From Certhia americana (Eukaryota; Chordata; Aves; Passeriformes; Certhiidae), in the NCBI GenBank assembly GCA_018697195.1, contig CM031858.1:86822108-86886107 (forward strand): a stretch of DNA of 64,000 bases, read 5' to 3'. The notes beneath the pieces were generated by a model that worked only from the letters and a program-made list of their open reading frames with translations, was not told the DNA's origin and searched no databases. Within the stretch, counting starts at the first letter, position 1. Every line of letters begins with the position of its first letter. Of the stretch, positions 23,820-36,376 are shown in pieces. The position numbers and the translations under genes were made by a program.

Positions 23820-24175
23820 ACCCTTTGGTGAAATGCAATTAGCACATATTTACCTAGTTGAGAGGCACATTGTAAGGCCTAATGAATGGCCTCAGTACCT
23901 GGTGTGCTGTTAAAGCCTAGGAGAGCCTGATAAGGAGGTGAGCTTTACTTAATTAAGTTAACCTTCAGATTAATCGAGCTGTGTGTTAAAAAAAAAGCAA
24001 CGTGAGAGCACACAGCTCCTGCAGGTCTGTAGTCTTGTTTCTGAGGCTGCCCTCATTAGAGCGAGCCAAACACAGTGTCTGTCAGAGGGTATGTACATTG
24101 CTGGAGTGCACGCTGATCCTCCCTGCTTATTTATGCTTTACAAAGTGTAAATTTCAGAAATAAATTGTTGATCTA
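23820..24175. promoter_or_regulatory. Possible conserved non-coding element
   Basis: Contains TTAATTAA (23949-23956), directly followed by GTTAAC (23957-23962), then ATTAATCGA (23969-23977), all within 30 bases. Several CpGs and a TTATTTATGC follow. The TTAATTAA-GTTAAC pair would suit homeodomain or HNF1-like factors. Among the AT-rich blocks here this is one of the most enhancer-like. Conservation is untested. Confidence 0.3.
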
Positions 24176-24488
24176 CTCTGCATGCAGCAAAACTTTGCCC
24201 AAGGCTGGACTGGTGATTTATTTTTTTCTGTGTGTCTACTTGCTCCATTGGATGATGCCCACATGCTGCTATTTCAGTTCCTAACCAAGCAATTATCCAG
24301 TTACATGTATGTGCAGCAAGCACACTGAGCACAGCTGCCTCTCCAGTGACTTCAAGGAAACTCAGGTGTCTCTTTCACTCCTTTTATTGCATTGACCCTT
24401 TGTACATTATCCTGTAATTCTTCTTCTTTACCGATTTATGGCTATAAAAGTATATCCTTTTAAAGTCCTTTCTCCTCTCTTAGCAATT

Positions 24489-24522
24489 ATTTTTCTTTTT
24501 TTTTTTTTTAATTTTATTTTTT
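24489..24522. repeat. T-rich low-complexity tract
   Basis: Mostly T with a few A and C interruptions, including a continuous run of 15 T. Ordinary low-complexity sequence. Confidence 0.85.
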
Positions 24523-24974
24523 AATGACTAATTACCTAGGGGCTTTGTGAATAGGCTGTTGGTTTTAGTGCCTCACTGCAGGGCCCTTTCCTGCTCAAGT
24601 GTAAAAGACAGAGAGGTCACAATAGCAGTGCTCAGCATAATTTCCCCCTTCTCCATTGGAAATCTGTCACCCACCTCTTTAGCTTTTGATGTGAAAAAAA
24701 AAAAGAAAGAAGCAATATGTGGGAGAATCTCTGTGGTTGTGTTGTCTAGCAGTCTGACATGCTAATGTCTCTTTTGCTGGGAAACAGCTGAAAAGGGAAA
24801 GGGCTTGCTGACTGGCTTCTCTTGCCATCCATGGTCAAGCAGAAGATGCTGAGTGGGAAACCAGAGCTGGTGCAGCCAGTAAGCCATGCAGAAGCAACCA
24901 TAAATCCCCTGTCGATGTGCAGATGAAACTCAGTCAGCAGAATGTTCTCAGATGCTGGATAAAAGCCTAGGTGG

Positions 24975-25078
24975 AAGAAGACAGAGGACAAGCAGTGTCA
25001 CCCGGTGGAGCTGTGGAAGAGAGGAAGAGAAGTCAGAGAATAAACAGTGTCACCCAGTGGAGCTGGAGCAGAAGGGAA
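24975..25078 (+). repeat. Imperfect 52-bp tandem duplication
   Basis: Two neighbouring copies share CAGTGTCACCC-GTGGAGCTG with one internal difference, starting at 24993 and 25045. The purine-rich flanks (GAAGAGAGGAAGAG-like) are also related. The period is 52. The copies have clearly diverged, so the event is not recent. Confidence 0.7.
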
Positions 25079-28000
25079 GGGAGCCCTCGGTGATGAGGGG
25101 GTGTGATGCAGGGCCCCAAAGGGCCTCAGCACAAGCCCAAGGGAGCTCCTGAACAGGGGACTGTACCAACAAGGGCCTCTGACAAATCTCTCCTAATCGA
25201 TGGAAAATCTTTCCAACTGAGTTTAGCACTATCTCTTGGAGAGGGTTATTTTGTCTTCCTGGGGTGAAAAAGGTGAACAGAGCCAGCATGACTCTAGACA
25301 GTGGTACTTGGTGTCATCAGGAGCTGCTTCACATTTAGTGTAGTCTTAACTGTGTAAACATTTTGAGTAATCAATAGTTTAAATGTAGTTGAACACAGTA
25401 GGCAAAAATTATTGGTTTGGCTTTTTTCTTGGGAAAAGAGTAGAATTCCAAGGAATTATGAAGACTTGTTTGAGAGCTGATGTGAGTTTCTGTGGTTTTG
25501 GGTGATTATCAAATCTTAGAAAATATTCTGTATTGTATAAAGTAAAATGTGAATGGCTTACCTTTAAAGGAAAGATCTGTAGTCTAATCTAGCATAGGAC
25601 TAATTTTTAATATACATGCATTTCTTTATGAATTTAAAGATTATGTTCTCCAGTTCATACTCATCATGCTTGTAAGATATGTCTCAGGAGACAGAACATC
25701 TGTAAGCATGGAAATAAACTGAAGACATGTTGTATTTGTTGCTTTTGATCATGTCAGCTTGGAGGGAGAATCCTCAGAAAGAGATCTAACAGAAATATTT
25801 ACAGTGACACAGATGACAATACAACCCATGGGCTTTGGCTCAGGCAAGAGTAATATCCAGGGAAACCACTTTTTCTTACTGAGGAAGAAAAAAAGAAACG
25901 TTATAAAGTGTCCTTTAATGCATACCATAGTTATAGAAAGGTGTTTTTATATAGCATTCCCTTACAGACAGTATACATCACTGTAAGCCAGCCTGCCTGT
26001 TTCATTTTGTCTATCTGTCTATACAGAAACCTCCTATTCTAATTTAATTCCAAGAAACTAAACTTCCATGAAGGGATTTATTACAGGTATGATGATTTCA
26101 GACTTTATAAGTGAACCACAGTGATTTTAAAAGATGATACAAACTTTCAAATGCATCAAATGTCTCATTGGATGAAAGATTAAGATGAGTTTGATTTTAT
26201 CTGGATTATCTTTACATGCCCACATTAGTTTTCATGTTGTCTAAAGGGATGCAGAGATCTGGGTTTGCCTTTGTGAATTTGAAGGCTGGGGCTGACTCCC
26301 ACTTGGTGTCTGAATGGGAAACTGGAATATTTTTTGGCTTAGGGTACAGCTCACTTTTCTCTAAGATATATGCTCTTTGTCCATTAGGAAACTTTGCCCA
26401 GACAGTTTGAAGACTTTTACTGTTTGTCAGGAATTTCTGAGTGCTAAACAAAGCTTTTGGGGGGGGCAACGCTGTACCTTGTATTTTCACAGGTGAGGTG
26501 TGGGTCTGTGTCTTGGCTTTTTGCTGCACATGTGCCTAGGCAGCAGCGAGCCCCAGCACAACCTCTGCTTGGAAACTGTCTCCTGAAGCCATGATAGCTG
26601 GGGCTGGACCCAGTTTCCCACTGCCTCTTCAAATCTGTGAATGGCTGAGAATGCCTGCATGGGACCTGTCCATGCTCCCCACAAAAGGAGAAACCATCAG
26701 TTCTCATTTCTTGTCAAGATTAAATGACAGCATCACATGCAACTACAAAAGGAAAGTATCCAGGAGGGAGTATGTGATCTGTCCTCCCACGTCAGTTCTC
26801 TGCTGCTAGATCAAAGCTACCAGGAACTTAACAGGGCAGGTCCAGGGAAAATCTAATCCCCCACTTGTTAGTACTTGCTGTTCAGTGGTAAGATTTGTGA
26901 TAGCTGATGTTTTCCCCAGTGTCCCAGTTCTTTGAGTCCCACAGCTTGGCGAGAATTGTTTTCTTATATGTTAATTTCTAGAAAAAAGGCCTGAAGACAT
27001 AACCAAAGTCCTCCTTTGTCAATGAAAAGTGAAAAGAAAAAGGGTCAAATTTATTGTTCTAAGCAGTACATTTTAAGCTGTTATATGATCCAGCTTGTGG
27101 GTTTTTTTAAGTGTAATTGTGACAACACTGCATTATGATTATGCAGCACAGTATAATGATGCTTCCTATTGCTATCAATACCTCTTCACTTTGCTAATTC
27201 TTTTTGCTTCTTCATTTCCTTCTTCCTGGGGTTACTCCAGCCCCCATCTCCCCTCTTTATTGCCTTTCTCAAACTTTTGTCCCTTCCCACTACGTCCCTG
27301 TTCTCCTCCTGGTCATGCAAGCACCCAATGAGCATTGGAAGGGTTTTAGACCCTTGGTCCCATTCTCATGTCCCTTCCATCAGTGGCACTTTTTCACCCC
27401 AGGTTACTGGTGGCTTTAAGGGACACAATAACTCAGAGCTTGCTGCTTCCTTTTACACCTGGCCGAGGACAGTTTTGGTGCTGAGGCTCATAGGGCTCCC
27501 CAGTACTTCTGCAGCAGCTGAGGTTTGCCACCACGGGAGTTGTGCAGCTGCAGCAAGGGGTACCAGAGGTTCACAACTCCCAGGACTGATCTTCCCAAGG
27601 TGAAGGGATCTCATGTGACCTACCTTAGCAAGGAAAAAGATACAGGAGAAAGAGATCATGGTGGTGGTTTTATAAAAATAAAATGGGGAGGAAGAAGAAT
27701 ATTGGATTTCAGACTAACGTTTTAGGGTTTTACAATTTAGGCATTGTTTTTATCCAGTTGCAGTTTAGTCTGTGGGGCTGTGATTCCACTGCCTGTGGAA
27801 GTGAAGGAAAGGGAGGCAGCTGCACAAGGAAGCTTCTGTCCATGGTGTCCTCTGGTCTTCCCTGACACTCGAAAAAGCTAAACTTCTCTGCAGGGCAATT
27901 CAAAGCAGAAAATTAACTCCATGCTCTCCTTTTTCTGTCCAAGGCCAAAGTTCCCTTTTCTGAATAATGCTTTCCCTGTTTTTCTTAACACATTGCTTTG

Positions 28001-28303
28001 TTGAATTAAATGGGGCTCAGTGTGTGAGTTGACCTGGACAACCATTAACAAGCACATATAAAAGCTACACCTGTGAGGAACAATTGCAGGGAGGGCTGTC
28101 ATGCAGCTCCACAGGCTGCTCTGGCTCAGAGCAGAGGAGAATTGGCAGCAAAGAATGATGGCTTTATTTGTAAACCAGTTTCAGGTGTAAACAACAACTG
28201 CTTCATGCAAACCCTTCTGTTCATAAAGCTTCTTGCTTGACAATGGAGCCATTTAGCAATCACTAAACCCTGTTCAAGTGCAGATGCTCAATTTTTTATT
28301 CAG

Positions 28304-28306
<3 letters not shown>

Positions 28307-28354
<48 letters not shown>
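28307..28354. repeat. (AT)n microsatellite with (GT) tail
   Basis: About 19 AT units followed by GTATGTGTGT. Pure AT tracts of this length can extrude into cruciforms and are often variable in length. Confidence 0.95.
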
Positions 28355-29593
28355 TTCCTTTTGATAACTTAGTGTTGGTACCAACATCTATCACCAACAT
28401 CTGCTTGAAATAACTCTTCTAACCCATTTCTATCCCCGCTACACACATTCTCAGTCCTACTGAATTTTTGTGTAACTGCAGGCAGTGTTGGCTTGTGGCA
28501 CTGGACTAACTGTGAGTCAAATATGAAAATGTGCCCATACTCAGCAAGTGACAGTCACATGTGCCACTGGGTACAGCTGTACAGGAAAATCAGCTCTGTG
28601 TGTCACCACCACAGGAGAGTGTCTGATGGTAGCCAGGTGTAAGTCCCAGAGTTTGCTAAGACAAGGTGCTGATCATCTTCAGATCCCAGGAACTGCATTT
28701 CCTGATGACACCAGGAGGCTTCATTGCCCGTGGAGGCTTTGCCCCTTGTAATACCCTGCCCTTACCCCTCAAACCTGTTCTTTGTAACTTTTGCAAATGC
28801 TTGCTGGATGTGCAATCCCTGCAGGACTTAATGATCCAATTATGATTGGCAGGAGTTCACATTTCCTTGATGCGTGCAAAAATGCCACCTCCACCAAGGC
28901 CCCTTAAGGTGTTCCAGTCTCCAGCTGATGCTAAATGTACCATTTAGAGTCCTTATGACCCTCTCAAAAATACAGCTTACCTCCTGAGCAATTTCCACAA
29001 GTATCCAAGACTCTCCAGAGATAAATACCCAAGGGCAGCATGAAGCCTTGGAAGCACAGATGCAGAGTTGCTTACAAATCTAGCTCACAGCAAAATATAA
29101 GAATCCCAGAAAGAAGATGCCCAAGCTCTGCAGAGCTTGCCTGTGCTTACAGACATTTCCAAATGATACCAAAACCAGGCACAGGCTACAGGAATGACTG
29201 TGGGAGAGTGAGAGAAAATTGGCTGAGTGTGGGGAGCCTTGCATCCAGCTACCAATTCAGAGAGCTGAGTTCAGTTAGCTTTGGAAAAGGATCTGAACCC
29301 ACCTCCAGAGCAAGACATCTCACCCCCCAGCCTATTTGAGAATGTCCAGCTCACACTGATTCACATCGTTGTCCTCTGAGCACATGAGGACAAGCTTGCC
29401 AGAGCATTTCTTCTTTTCCAGAGAGTAAGATGGTTATCTAATTGGCTTCTATTTCCAGAGAAGCCCAGAGAAGCAGAGGGAGGGTCTGGGCTCATTTAGC
29501 TCTAAGCAGCAGGGTATCCCCATGGCACCTCAGTCTCTCTTGAGTTAGAGGTCTAACTCAGAGCTTTACTTTCCCACATGCTGGCTGTTCATG
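28355..29593. other. Non-coding block
   Basis: No gene recognised. A 14-base palindrome with half-site TGTTGGT lies at 28373-28386, and TGAGTTAGA/TCTAACTCA form a small inverted repeat at 29541-29560. Open frames are short and unremarkable. Confidence 0.6.
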
Positions 29594-29656
29594 TAAGAGT
29601 TGGACTCGATGATCCTTGTGGGTCCCCTCCAACTCAGAATATTCTGTGATTCTGTG
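29594..29656 (+). mobile_element. CR1 LINE 3' end fragment, plus orientation
   Basis: The segment reads GAGTTGGACTCGATGATCC, then a GGTCCC-TCCAACTC stretch, and ends in ATTCTGTGATTCTGTG. This is the 3' untranslated end and terminal repeat of avian CR1 retrotransposons, in the ATTCTGTG variant. Only about 63 bases are recognisable, as expected for the severe 5' truncation usual in this family. No reverse transcriptase sequence is present. Confidence 0.85.
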
Positions 29657-31436
29657 TCCCATGTCTATGTCTGATCAGTGGCCACGACATGGAATGGAGG
29701 CCTGTCCAGACAGCGATGCCAGAGACTCAGAAAACCCTTACAGTGAGAAGCCATTACCAGCCTTCTCCTGCTTTTTCCTCTTGGCCCTGCTCCCAAAGCC
29801 ATTTGCTATTATAAGGCCTCTGTTGTCCTGCACAAAATCAGCATGAAGCACCTGAGCACTTCTCAGGGCCAGGGTGGCTTCTTGTGAACTGTAGTGTTTG
29901 CTATGGTGTAAGCAGCAGCATGGGCTGCCCCATAGCAGAGGAGTTGGTGCCCCATACCCTTGTGTTGGTTCTGTGAAGGTGAAGGTAACCAGCAGCTGGG
30001 GTTGGATAGGGGGAGATACCATTTCACACAATCTTAAACTAAGTGATTTAGAGGCAAAGCCCTACATATCTTTCAGTTTTAAGCTTAAAGCACTTTACAG
30101 ACTCCTGAGAAACAAATTTCATGGTTCTGTTGGCAAGTTTTATAGGTAAGTGTTTAATCCTTGTTCTGTTAATAAGGCAGCTAATGCACAATGCTTTCCT
30201 CAGTCATATAATGTACCATCAACCATGTAAAATGTCTTCAGCCCAGAATGGCAGAGTCTTGCCTGCACCTCTAGTCATGACATATACACAGCAGGATACC
30301 TGTGATAACAGAGAGGTGCAAAGCCTCCAAGGATCACAGAAATTCTTGCTGATTTTTTTGGCATGGGGTGCGTTCAGGAGAGATCTGCTTGGGGCCACAG
30401 CAAGATCTGTGTAACTCTGTCTGAAAGCCATGGTCTGAGCTCTGGTCTCTGAGCCCTCCCTGCCTCTGAACTTGGGATGGGCTCTGCTTCCCTTGGCACA
30501 AACAAGGGATCTCAACAGGCTCCATCATTTTCCTAAGCACCAAAAAAAAGTGAATGCTGGAAATGCTCTTTTTTGAAACATTAGTATCTGACAGCTCCTG
30601 CCAAGCATTATCAGGCCAGTAAAATCTCTTTACATAAATTGTGTTGTAATTAGTGTGATTTGTTTAATGTCACCTTGTCTGGCTGTCTGAGAAACTGTCT
30701 CAAAATGTAAAAACACTGTGCTTCTCAGTTGAGAGAGTGGACTCTGACTTCACTAAGACACTTTCATTTCTCACAATTTTTTTACTATGGTCTTTTCAAC
30801 TCACTCAGGCTGGGGAGCCTAAGCCAAGTTAGGCAAGAATTCCCAGATGAGGAAAATAAGACGTAGTAACAAGCATAAAAATTTTCTTGGTAAAAATAAT
30901 ACGATAATTAACGGATGTTGTATTTCATTAGCAGGACAACACAGTAAAAACATTCTGATAGCCCAAAATACCTTGTCTGTGTGCAAACAAACCATTTTAG
31001 GGGAAACAATAGAGAGGTGAGAGGGGAAAGCAATTTGCTTGCTGAAAGGTATGTTAGAGTCTCACCTTTCTCCCCAGTGTCCCTTAGCTCCTGTGCTGGT
31101 CTCCCTGAGCTGCACACCCAGACCTGAAGGGCCAACACGAGTGAATTATGGAAATTTTTCCACCAGGTGGCAACAGGAGAGCAATAGGAAAGCAGCTGAG
31201 GGGCACTAGAAAGACTAGAGAGGTACTGGGTAGTAGCACTTCCTGAAGGACATCAATACATTAAGAACGCCCCCAGCTTGAATGTGGTCCCATCCATCAC
31301 AGCCCAGAAAAGCTCATGACAGACACAACAGGAGGAAAAACCATCAGGTCTTGCCCTTGGATGTTGAAACCTGGTAAAATAACTCTTATCTTCCCCATCC
31401 CATGAGCATCACCAGCAATCTGAGGAACAGAAAGAG

Positions 31437-31457
31437 AAAAAAAAAAAAAAAAAAAAA
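31437..31457 (+). repeat. Poly(A) tract, 21 bases
   Basis: A run of 21 A bases. On the minus strand the T run is followed by a pyrimidine tract and CAG, giving a splice-acceptor-like context, but no partner donor was found. Confidence 0.9.
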
Positions 31458-31720
31458 GACTGGGGAGCCTTTTCAAGCATGAGAAGTATCTTGGGATGAG
31501 AAAGGAGCAGAAGGAGCATTGGATGCCCAGCTTAGCAACAGCATTTTTCAACTTTAATCTTTCTTTCAAATGTTTTGCTTTTATTCCAACTAATTGAACA
31601 AATGTCTTAAAATTCACAACACAAACTGAATTTGATTAAATCTAGCTTGGTTCGTATGATAAAGCACTGCAGTTCGAATGCAGCTAGAAAAATACATTAT
31701 GCTAGGACAAATGAGTACGG

Positions 31721-31800
31721 TTAACTTCAATAAAAGCTGAGGTAAATTGCTTTTTGCATAAGATGTGCAATTTTACCTCAGTACAGCTTTAATCAAAGTA
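31721..31800. repeat. Bulged inverted repeat (hairpin)
   Basis: The left arm 31721-31750 and right arm 31767-31800 are reverse complements with a one-base bulge, a five-base bulge and a few mismatches, around a 16-base loop. The closest part pairs TGAGGTAAATTGC with GCAATTTTACCTCA. It is shaped like a small structured RNA or an old palindromic element. The surrounding DNA is AT-rich, unique and enhancer-like. Confidence 0.6.
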
Positions 31801-32644
31801 AAATATTATAGGACAAGGGAAGAAAAAAACCCAAACCCTTACAATGTGATGTTTTCTCAACCAACCACTCAGTAACATTTTAGTTTAAGTTGCTAAAGAA
31901 AGCCTAGGTTACACATTAACTGTCCCCAGTTGGTATGTAAGCAATTAAGACAATATCTGGCTATGAAATAATTTATATTTATAAGAGATCAAAAAATACC
32001 CACAGATGTGTATGCAAATTGTCCATCAGAAGCTTCTCTGTCATCAAAAATTTCACTGAAAGGGGAAGAATGAAAATAAATACAGGTATTTAAATGGAGT
32101 TTGCAATACACACTTCTGTGAATATTTTCACAGCCACATGAAAAAAGATGTAAATTAAACATAGCAAATAAATAGGATAAAAAGTATTAACCTTGCATTT
32201 GTGGGAAGGAATGTTGCTTTTTTTCTCTTCAGTAGTCCATAGCTGATGTTATGTTATCCATAATGATTATGTGGATATTTTGTGGATATAATCCAGGCAC
32301 TTCAAATTCCCACTTACAGTGCATTGCAGTCTGCCTTCCCTTTGGGGGGGACCTGCCCTTTTTTGAGGGGGCTAACACTGATGTGCTGCTGCCATTCCCT
32401 GCTTTGCCTGGTTGGATGCCTGATTGTAGCAGAGCAGGATCACCTGCTACCCCTTTCTTACAGGGCCATGGCTGGAGTTGTACCTCCAGTTGTTGGGTAG
32501 TTGGGGTAGCACAGTCCAGATGCTGTGAAAAACCTTGATCTTTGATTCCATACCTGGGACTACAACCCCTGTGGCCAGGATGGGAAGACACTGACAAGCA
32601 GCTTCTAACAGCGCCTCAAAAGGGTTTCACTCTCCCATATTTCT

Positions 32645-32695
32645 GCATGCCACAGGAATATACTGCCTAACATGCAGTATACATGGGAGGCATGC
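32645..32695. repeat. Nested inverted repeats
   Basis: Outer arms GCATGCC (32645-32651) and GGCATGC (32689-32695) enclose inner arms TATACTGC (32659-32666) and GCAGTATA (32674-32681). The spacers between outer and inner arms are both seven bases, so the whole folds symmetrically. Confidence 0.7.
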
Positions 32696-33125
32696 TCTCC
32701 AAGGGGTCACCTCATCATATTAAAAGTGGATTACACACCAGCCTCAGCCTTCTCTGTTCACTGCAAGACTCCTTTGGCTGACGCACCCTCTCTGTGCAGA
32801 TTTTCCCTCAGCTTGCCAGCTGGGCAGCCAGTGTAACAGTAGAGCAGGAAACAGCACTGGATGGTAGGAGTCATCAAAGCTTATGCTGGTGAATCATCAA
32901 GCTGCAGGCTTCTGAGGGAAAAAAAATCCCACCTACACATCTGTCTGCCATGGAAAAAATGTAGGGAAGTTTTCTGACAGTTCATGATCCATATTGTGCT
33001 GCCCATAAGCTTCATGACTGCACAAGGAAAGCTGAACTCACTGCAAACCTGAACCCGAGCAGGGGCAGTGCAAGGATGAGAGAGGTCTGCTGCCTTTGCA
33101 TGGTGGTCAGATTAAGCCCTTGGCT

Positions 33126-33327
33126 CCCATCCTGTAATCCAGCTGAGGGAGGGCATGGAAGTTGGTTTTAAGCCACCAGTTCTGAGAGGATCTGCATGGA
33201 GGATGATTTAGCAACCTGGGCAGCCGCCCATCCTGTAATTCAGCTGAGGGAGGGCACAGAAGTTGTGTTTAAGCCACCAGTTCTGAGAGGATCTGCATGG
33301 AGGATGATTTAGCAACCTGGAGAGCCA
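33126..33327 (+). repeat. 101-bp tandem duplication
   Basis: Two head-to-tail copies, 33126-33226 and 33227-33327, both starting CCCATCCTGTAAT. They differ at about 8 of 101 positions without indels. This is a local segmental duplication of moderate age. No recognisable transposon or gene lies inside, and no third copy was seen on either side. Confidence 0.95.
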
Positions 33328-36300
33328 CCAGGAATGCCTCAAGAGAACTAATAAGGCAGTTCTCACCACCCTGTCAGCTGAAGTAAGAATAGACTAAAGC
33401 AAATGTGTAAAGTCTTGATTATAGTCAAATGTTTGGTAGAGGCAAGACAAGGGTTCATTAGATAGCACGCAATCTGGGCAGTCTAGCACTAAGGACCACA
33501 TACAGTCGTTTCTCAGAGACAGAAAGGATTTGTTGTCTCACCATTCAACATGCTTTTTTACTGACTATCCCATCAAAACCATCTTCATTTGAATTTTATG
33601 TGAGAATCTTAGCTTCTGGGAGGCAAGAAAAAGGAGGGACATGACACCCTCAAGTGTCTGCAAGCACAAAACTGTTTTGCAGAGAAACTAATTCTGGGAT
33701 GATGGAAATGTGCTGTGTGCCCTCAGGCATCCTTTGCACAATGCAGAGCTCAAGGGAGACCTGTGCATGGCACCCACATTTTGATCCTGTGGTGTAAGGC
33801 TGCTTTGGCTCTGGGACAGGGGAGCAGACAAGAGAGACAGGCACTTCTTTCCAGGGGCATTCCACAACAGATAGGTCAGGGTCCTGTCTTGGGGCACTTG
33901 GCTAGGCAGAAATTCCAGCTTGGGAATCAGGCATTCTCCTGGTCAGGTAAAGGACATGGAGGTGGGAACAAACTGGTTCCTCTCAGTTCACACAGAAGTC
34001 CTCATGAGCTAACTTAAACTTGGGTTTGTACCCTTGCCAACAGACTACTGAATCTCCTTTATGGCTGGTCCTGGAAAGAAAAGGGGAAGGGAAAAGTGAC
34101 CAATCAGCCCCTTTGCAGATGTCAGTGAACAGTTCCAGTTGCCTTTTACTGTCCTCCAAAGCTGTGGGAACCCTGGAAGCCAAACCTACTTCAGGGATAG
34201 CCTGAGATGAGAGCTTAGCCCATCTGTGAAGGCATGGGAGCACCAAGGGGAAATGCAGACTATTTCTGCTTCCATCTCTCCCTCCTTTGGGATGGTCCTA
34301 GTGCCTTTTCATATGACCACATGCTTCCTGATTTCATAGGGAGCCCTGGATCAGTTCTGATCAGTTCTCAGGAGGAAAATGGCTTGGAGAGAAAAAGGCT
34401 GAGAGACAACTAGTTTTTCCTGCCTTTCTTCTCCTCTTCCCTGTGTCCTCACTCCTGACACATTGCAAAGCACAGCCACTGCCTCCTCATGCCAGAAGCC
34501 CAGTACGGAGGGGATACAGCAGCTGTGGGAGAGGCAGGGTCTTCTCTTCTGTACTCGCAGAAAAGGCTGAGCACATCTGACTGATTGTGGCCCTGTGGTC
34601 ATGACATCGGCTACCCTCACCTGGCCATGACTTATCCTGAGGTAGAAATGCCTCCCATGACAAGGGAAGTGTTTTCACACATTGGGCTCATGGTTTAACA
34701 ACCCACCTTGCTTCTACTATTTTTGGAGACTAAATATCAAAGCATGCACATCTGACTCCAGCTGAAATTCAGCAAATTTCACTTCTTCAGAAAATGCATC
34801 TTTGCAACAACAGGATAATTTTTAATCCACCACATCCAGTGACCCATATACTGCTTGTGTCAAGATCAGAAGGTCTTGAGGACAGACATGTGTGTTCCCT
34901 TCATTGTAGCACCTCCTCTTTCTCCTCAGCTACCTTCCTTCAACAAAGGATTTACCATCTCAGTCTCTTTGGGTATCCACCAAACTTTTCTGTCCCATAT
35001 TCTCAGCTGTGATTTATTCACATCCTTCATATTAAACCCAGAGAGATTTTTTTTTTTTTCTCTTTCCAGCCCCTCAGTTTTATTAGTGCACAAATGTGTT
35101 GGCTGTGCAGAGGCCTGCACGTGATGGGATTTAACTGGGAGCATTTCACCCGGCCAGATCAGAATCTACCTCCTCTTGACTGCACACATATCACTGCCTC
35201 AAAATGCAAAATTACTTCATGTAATTTTGATTCTGACAGTAAAGGCTGCACTGAAATCTCATCTGGGCTTGTTAGTGATATATTGACTTAAAATACCCTG
35301 CTTTAAAGAAGGCTAAGAAAGCAAAGCAAGAAAAACTCAAATCTCTCACTGAAAGCCAGTCCTGTCAAGGGAGAATGAGTGGTTTGTGGAATAGAAGCAT
35401 TTTCAGTCCTAGGGAGACAGAAACTGTGTATTTCAACAAAGCCAAAGTATTTCTGGGTTATGTAGTCTTAACAGTTCATATTTTAGGAAGTCTAGTTAGT
35501 GCCACAGTCTGAAGCCACACTGGTAAAAACCAATCACTCACCTCCTGCTGTCTATTACCAGGTCTTTGCTGTGGCCTCCAAACAGTTTAAGCTATGCTGG
35601 CTGTAAAACAATGTAGAAAATTTCCCCAGTACAGGCAGGGCTTGAAGAAGAAACCACTTTATTGCAATTCATGTAAGTGAAAAATACATGACATTAGGTT
35701 GCTTCCCAGAGGCATTACTAAATGAATAATGGATAAACAATGTCAGTAACCCCTTTGTCACTGAGGTACAAAACTGAGGCACAAAAAAAAACCAGCAGTG
35801 GCTGAAGGTTTCGTTCAGCCTGGTGGGGTACTTCCCAATAGAAGGAGTCCCAGACAGAAAGAGGTGTCTGCCACTGCTTTATATGGAGATTACTTTCCCC
35901 ATAACCACTCACTTCGCTATAAATTTCTTCTGCTCTGTGGATTTACACACTAAAAATATGTAATAGGAAAGGAATATAAACTCTCTCTTTGTGGTATCGC
36001 TGGCTCACATATTGCAGCTCAGCAGTCATGGACAGCATCCAGCATTAATGCTCAAAGGGACCTGCCATATTTATGACTTTTCCAGCCTCACAAGAGCAAG
36101 AAAGGCTGGCAGAGAGTGATTGAAGCACAGCTGAATGAAATGCATAAAATAAAGAGGACAAAAATAAAATATTTTTAGAGTCTGAATTCCTAGAGCAATG
36201 AGATCTATGCAATGCAACTTGTCTGGGCAAGGATGCGTGTGTGGTGGGTTGCTCTTTCCACAAACCCCACATCATAGTTTGATTCTGCTCAGCTGCTGCC

Positions 36301-36376
36301 AATGACTTTTAAGGGGAGGACGTCAGCAGTCTTGGAGGCAATTCAGTTTGTCCATCATGGATGGAAACAGATGCTT
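33328..36376. other. Non-coding block
   Basis: No gene recognised. Open frames of up to 100 codons lie on both strands without domains. There is a T13 tract followed by CTCTTTCCAG near 35048-35070 that looks like a splice acceptor, but no matching donor was found. Otherwise unique DNA. Confidence 0.6.

Larger units (their letters stand above)
24176..28306. other. Non-coding block
   Basis: No gene recognised. Open frames are at most 144 codons and resemble no family. The block holds the T-rich tract and the 52-base duplication listed below and is otherwise unique DNA. Confidence 0.6.
29657..33125. other. Non-coding block with hairpins
   Basis: No gene recognised. The stretch 30560-30780 contains TTGTAATTAGTG and little repeat DNA and could be regulatory. 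A cluster of inverted repeats lies at 31641-31800 and another at 32645-32695, described separately. Confidence 0.6.

Noticed and set aside
31400..31457. Minus-strand splice-acceptor-like signal (T21, pyrimidines, CAG)
   Set aside because: No convincing donor follows on the minus strand, and homopolymer tracts often imitate acceptors.
31641..31688. tRNA-like segment: seven-base outer stem and a five-base stem with a seven-base GTTCGAA loop
   Set aside because: Total length is only 48, the T-loop register is off by one, the outer and T stems share bases, and there is no D or anticodon arm.
35040..35075. Plus-strand acceptor-like tract ending in TTTCCAG
   Set aside because: No donor consensus at a reasonable distance and no frame supporting an exon.
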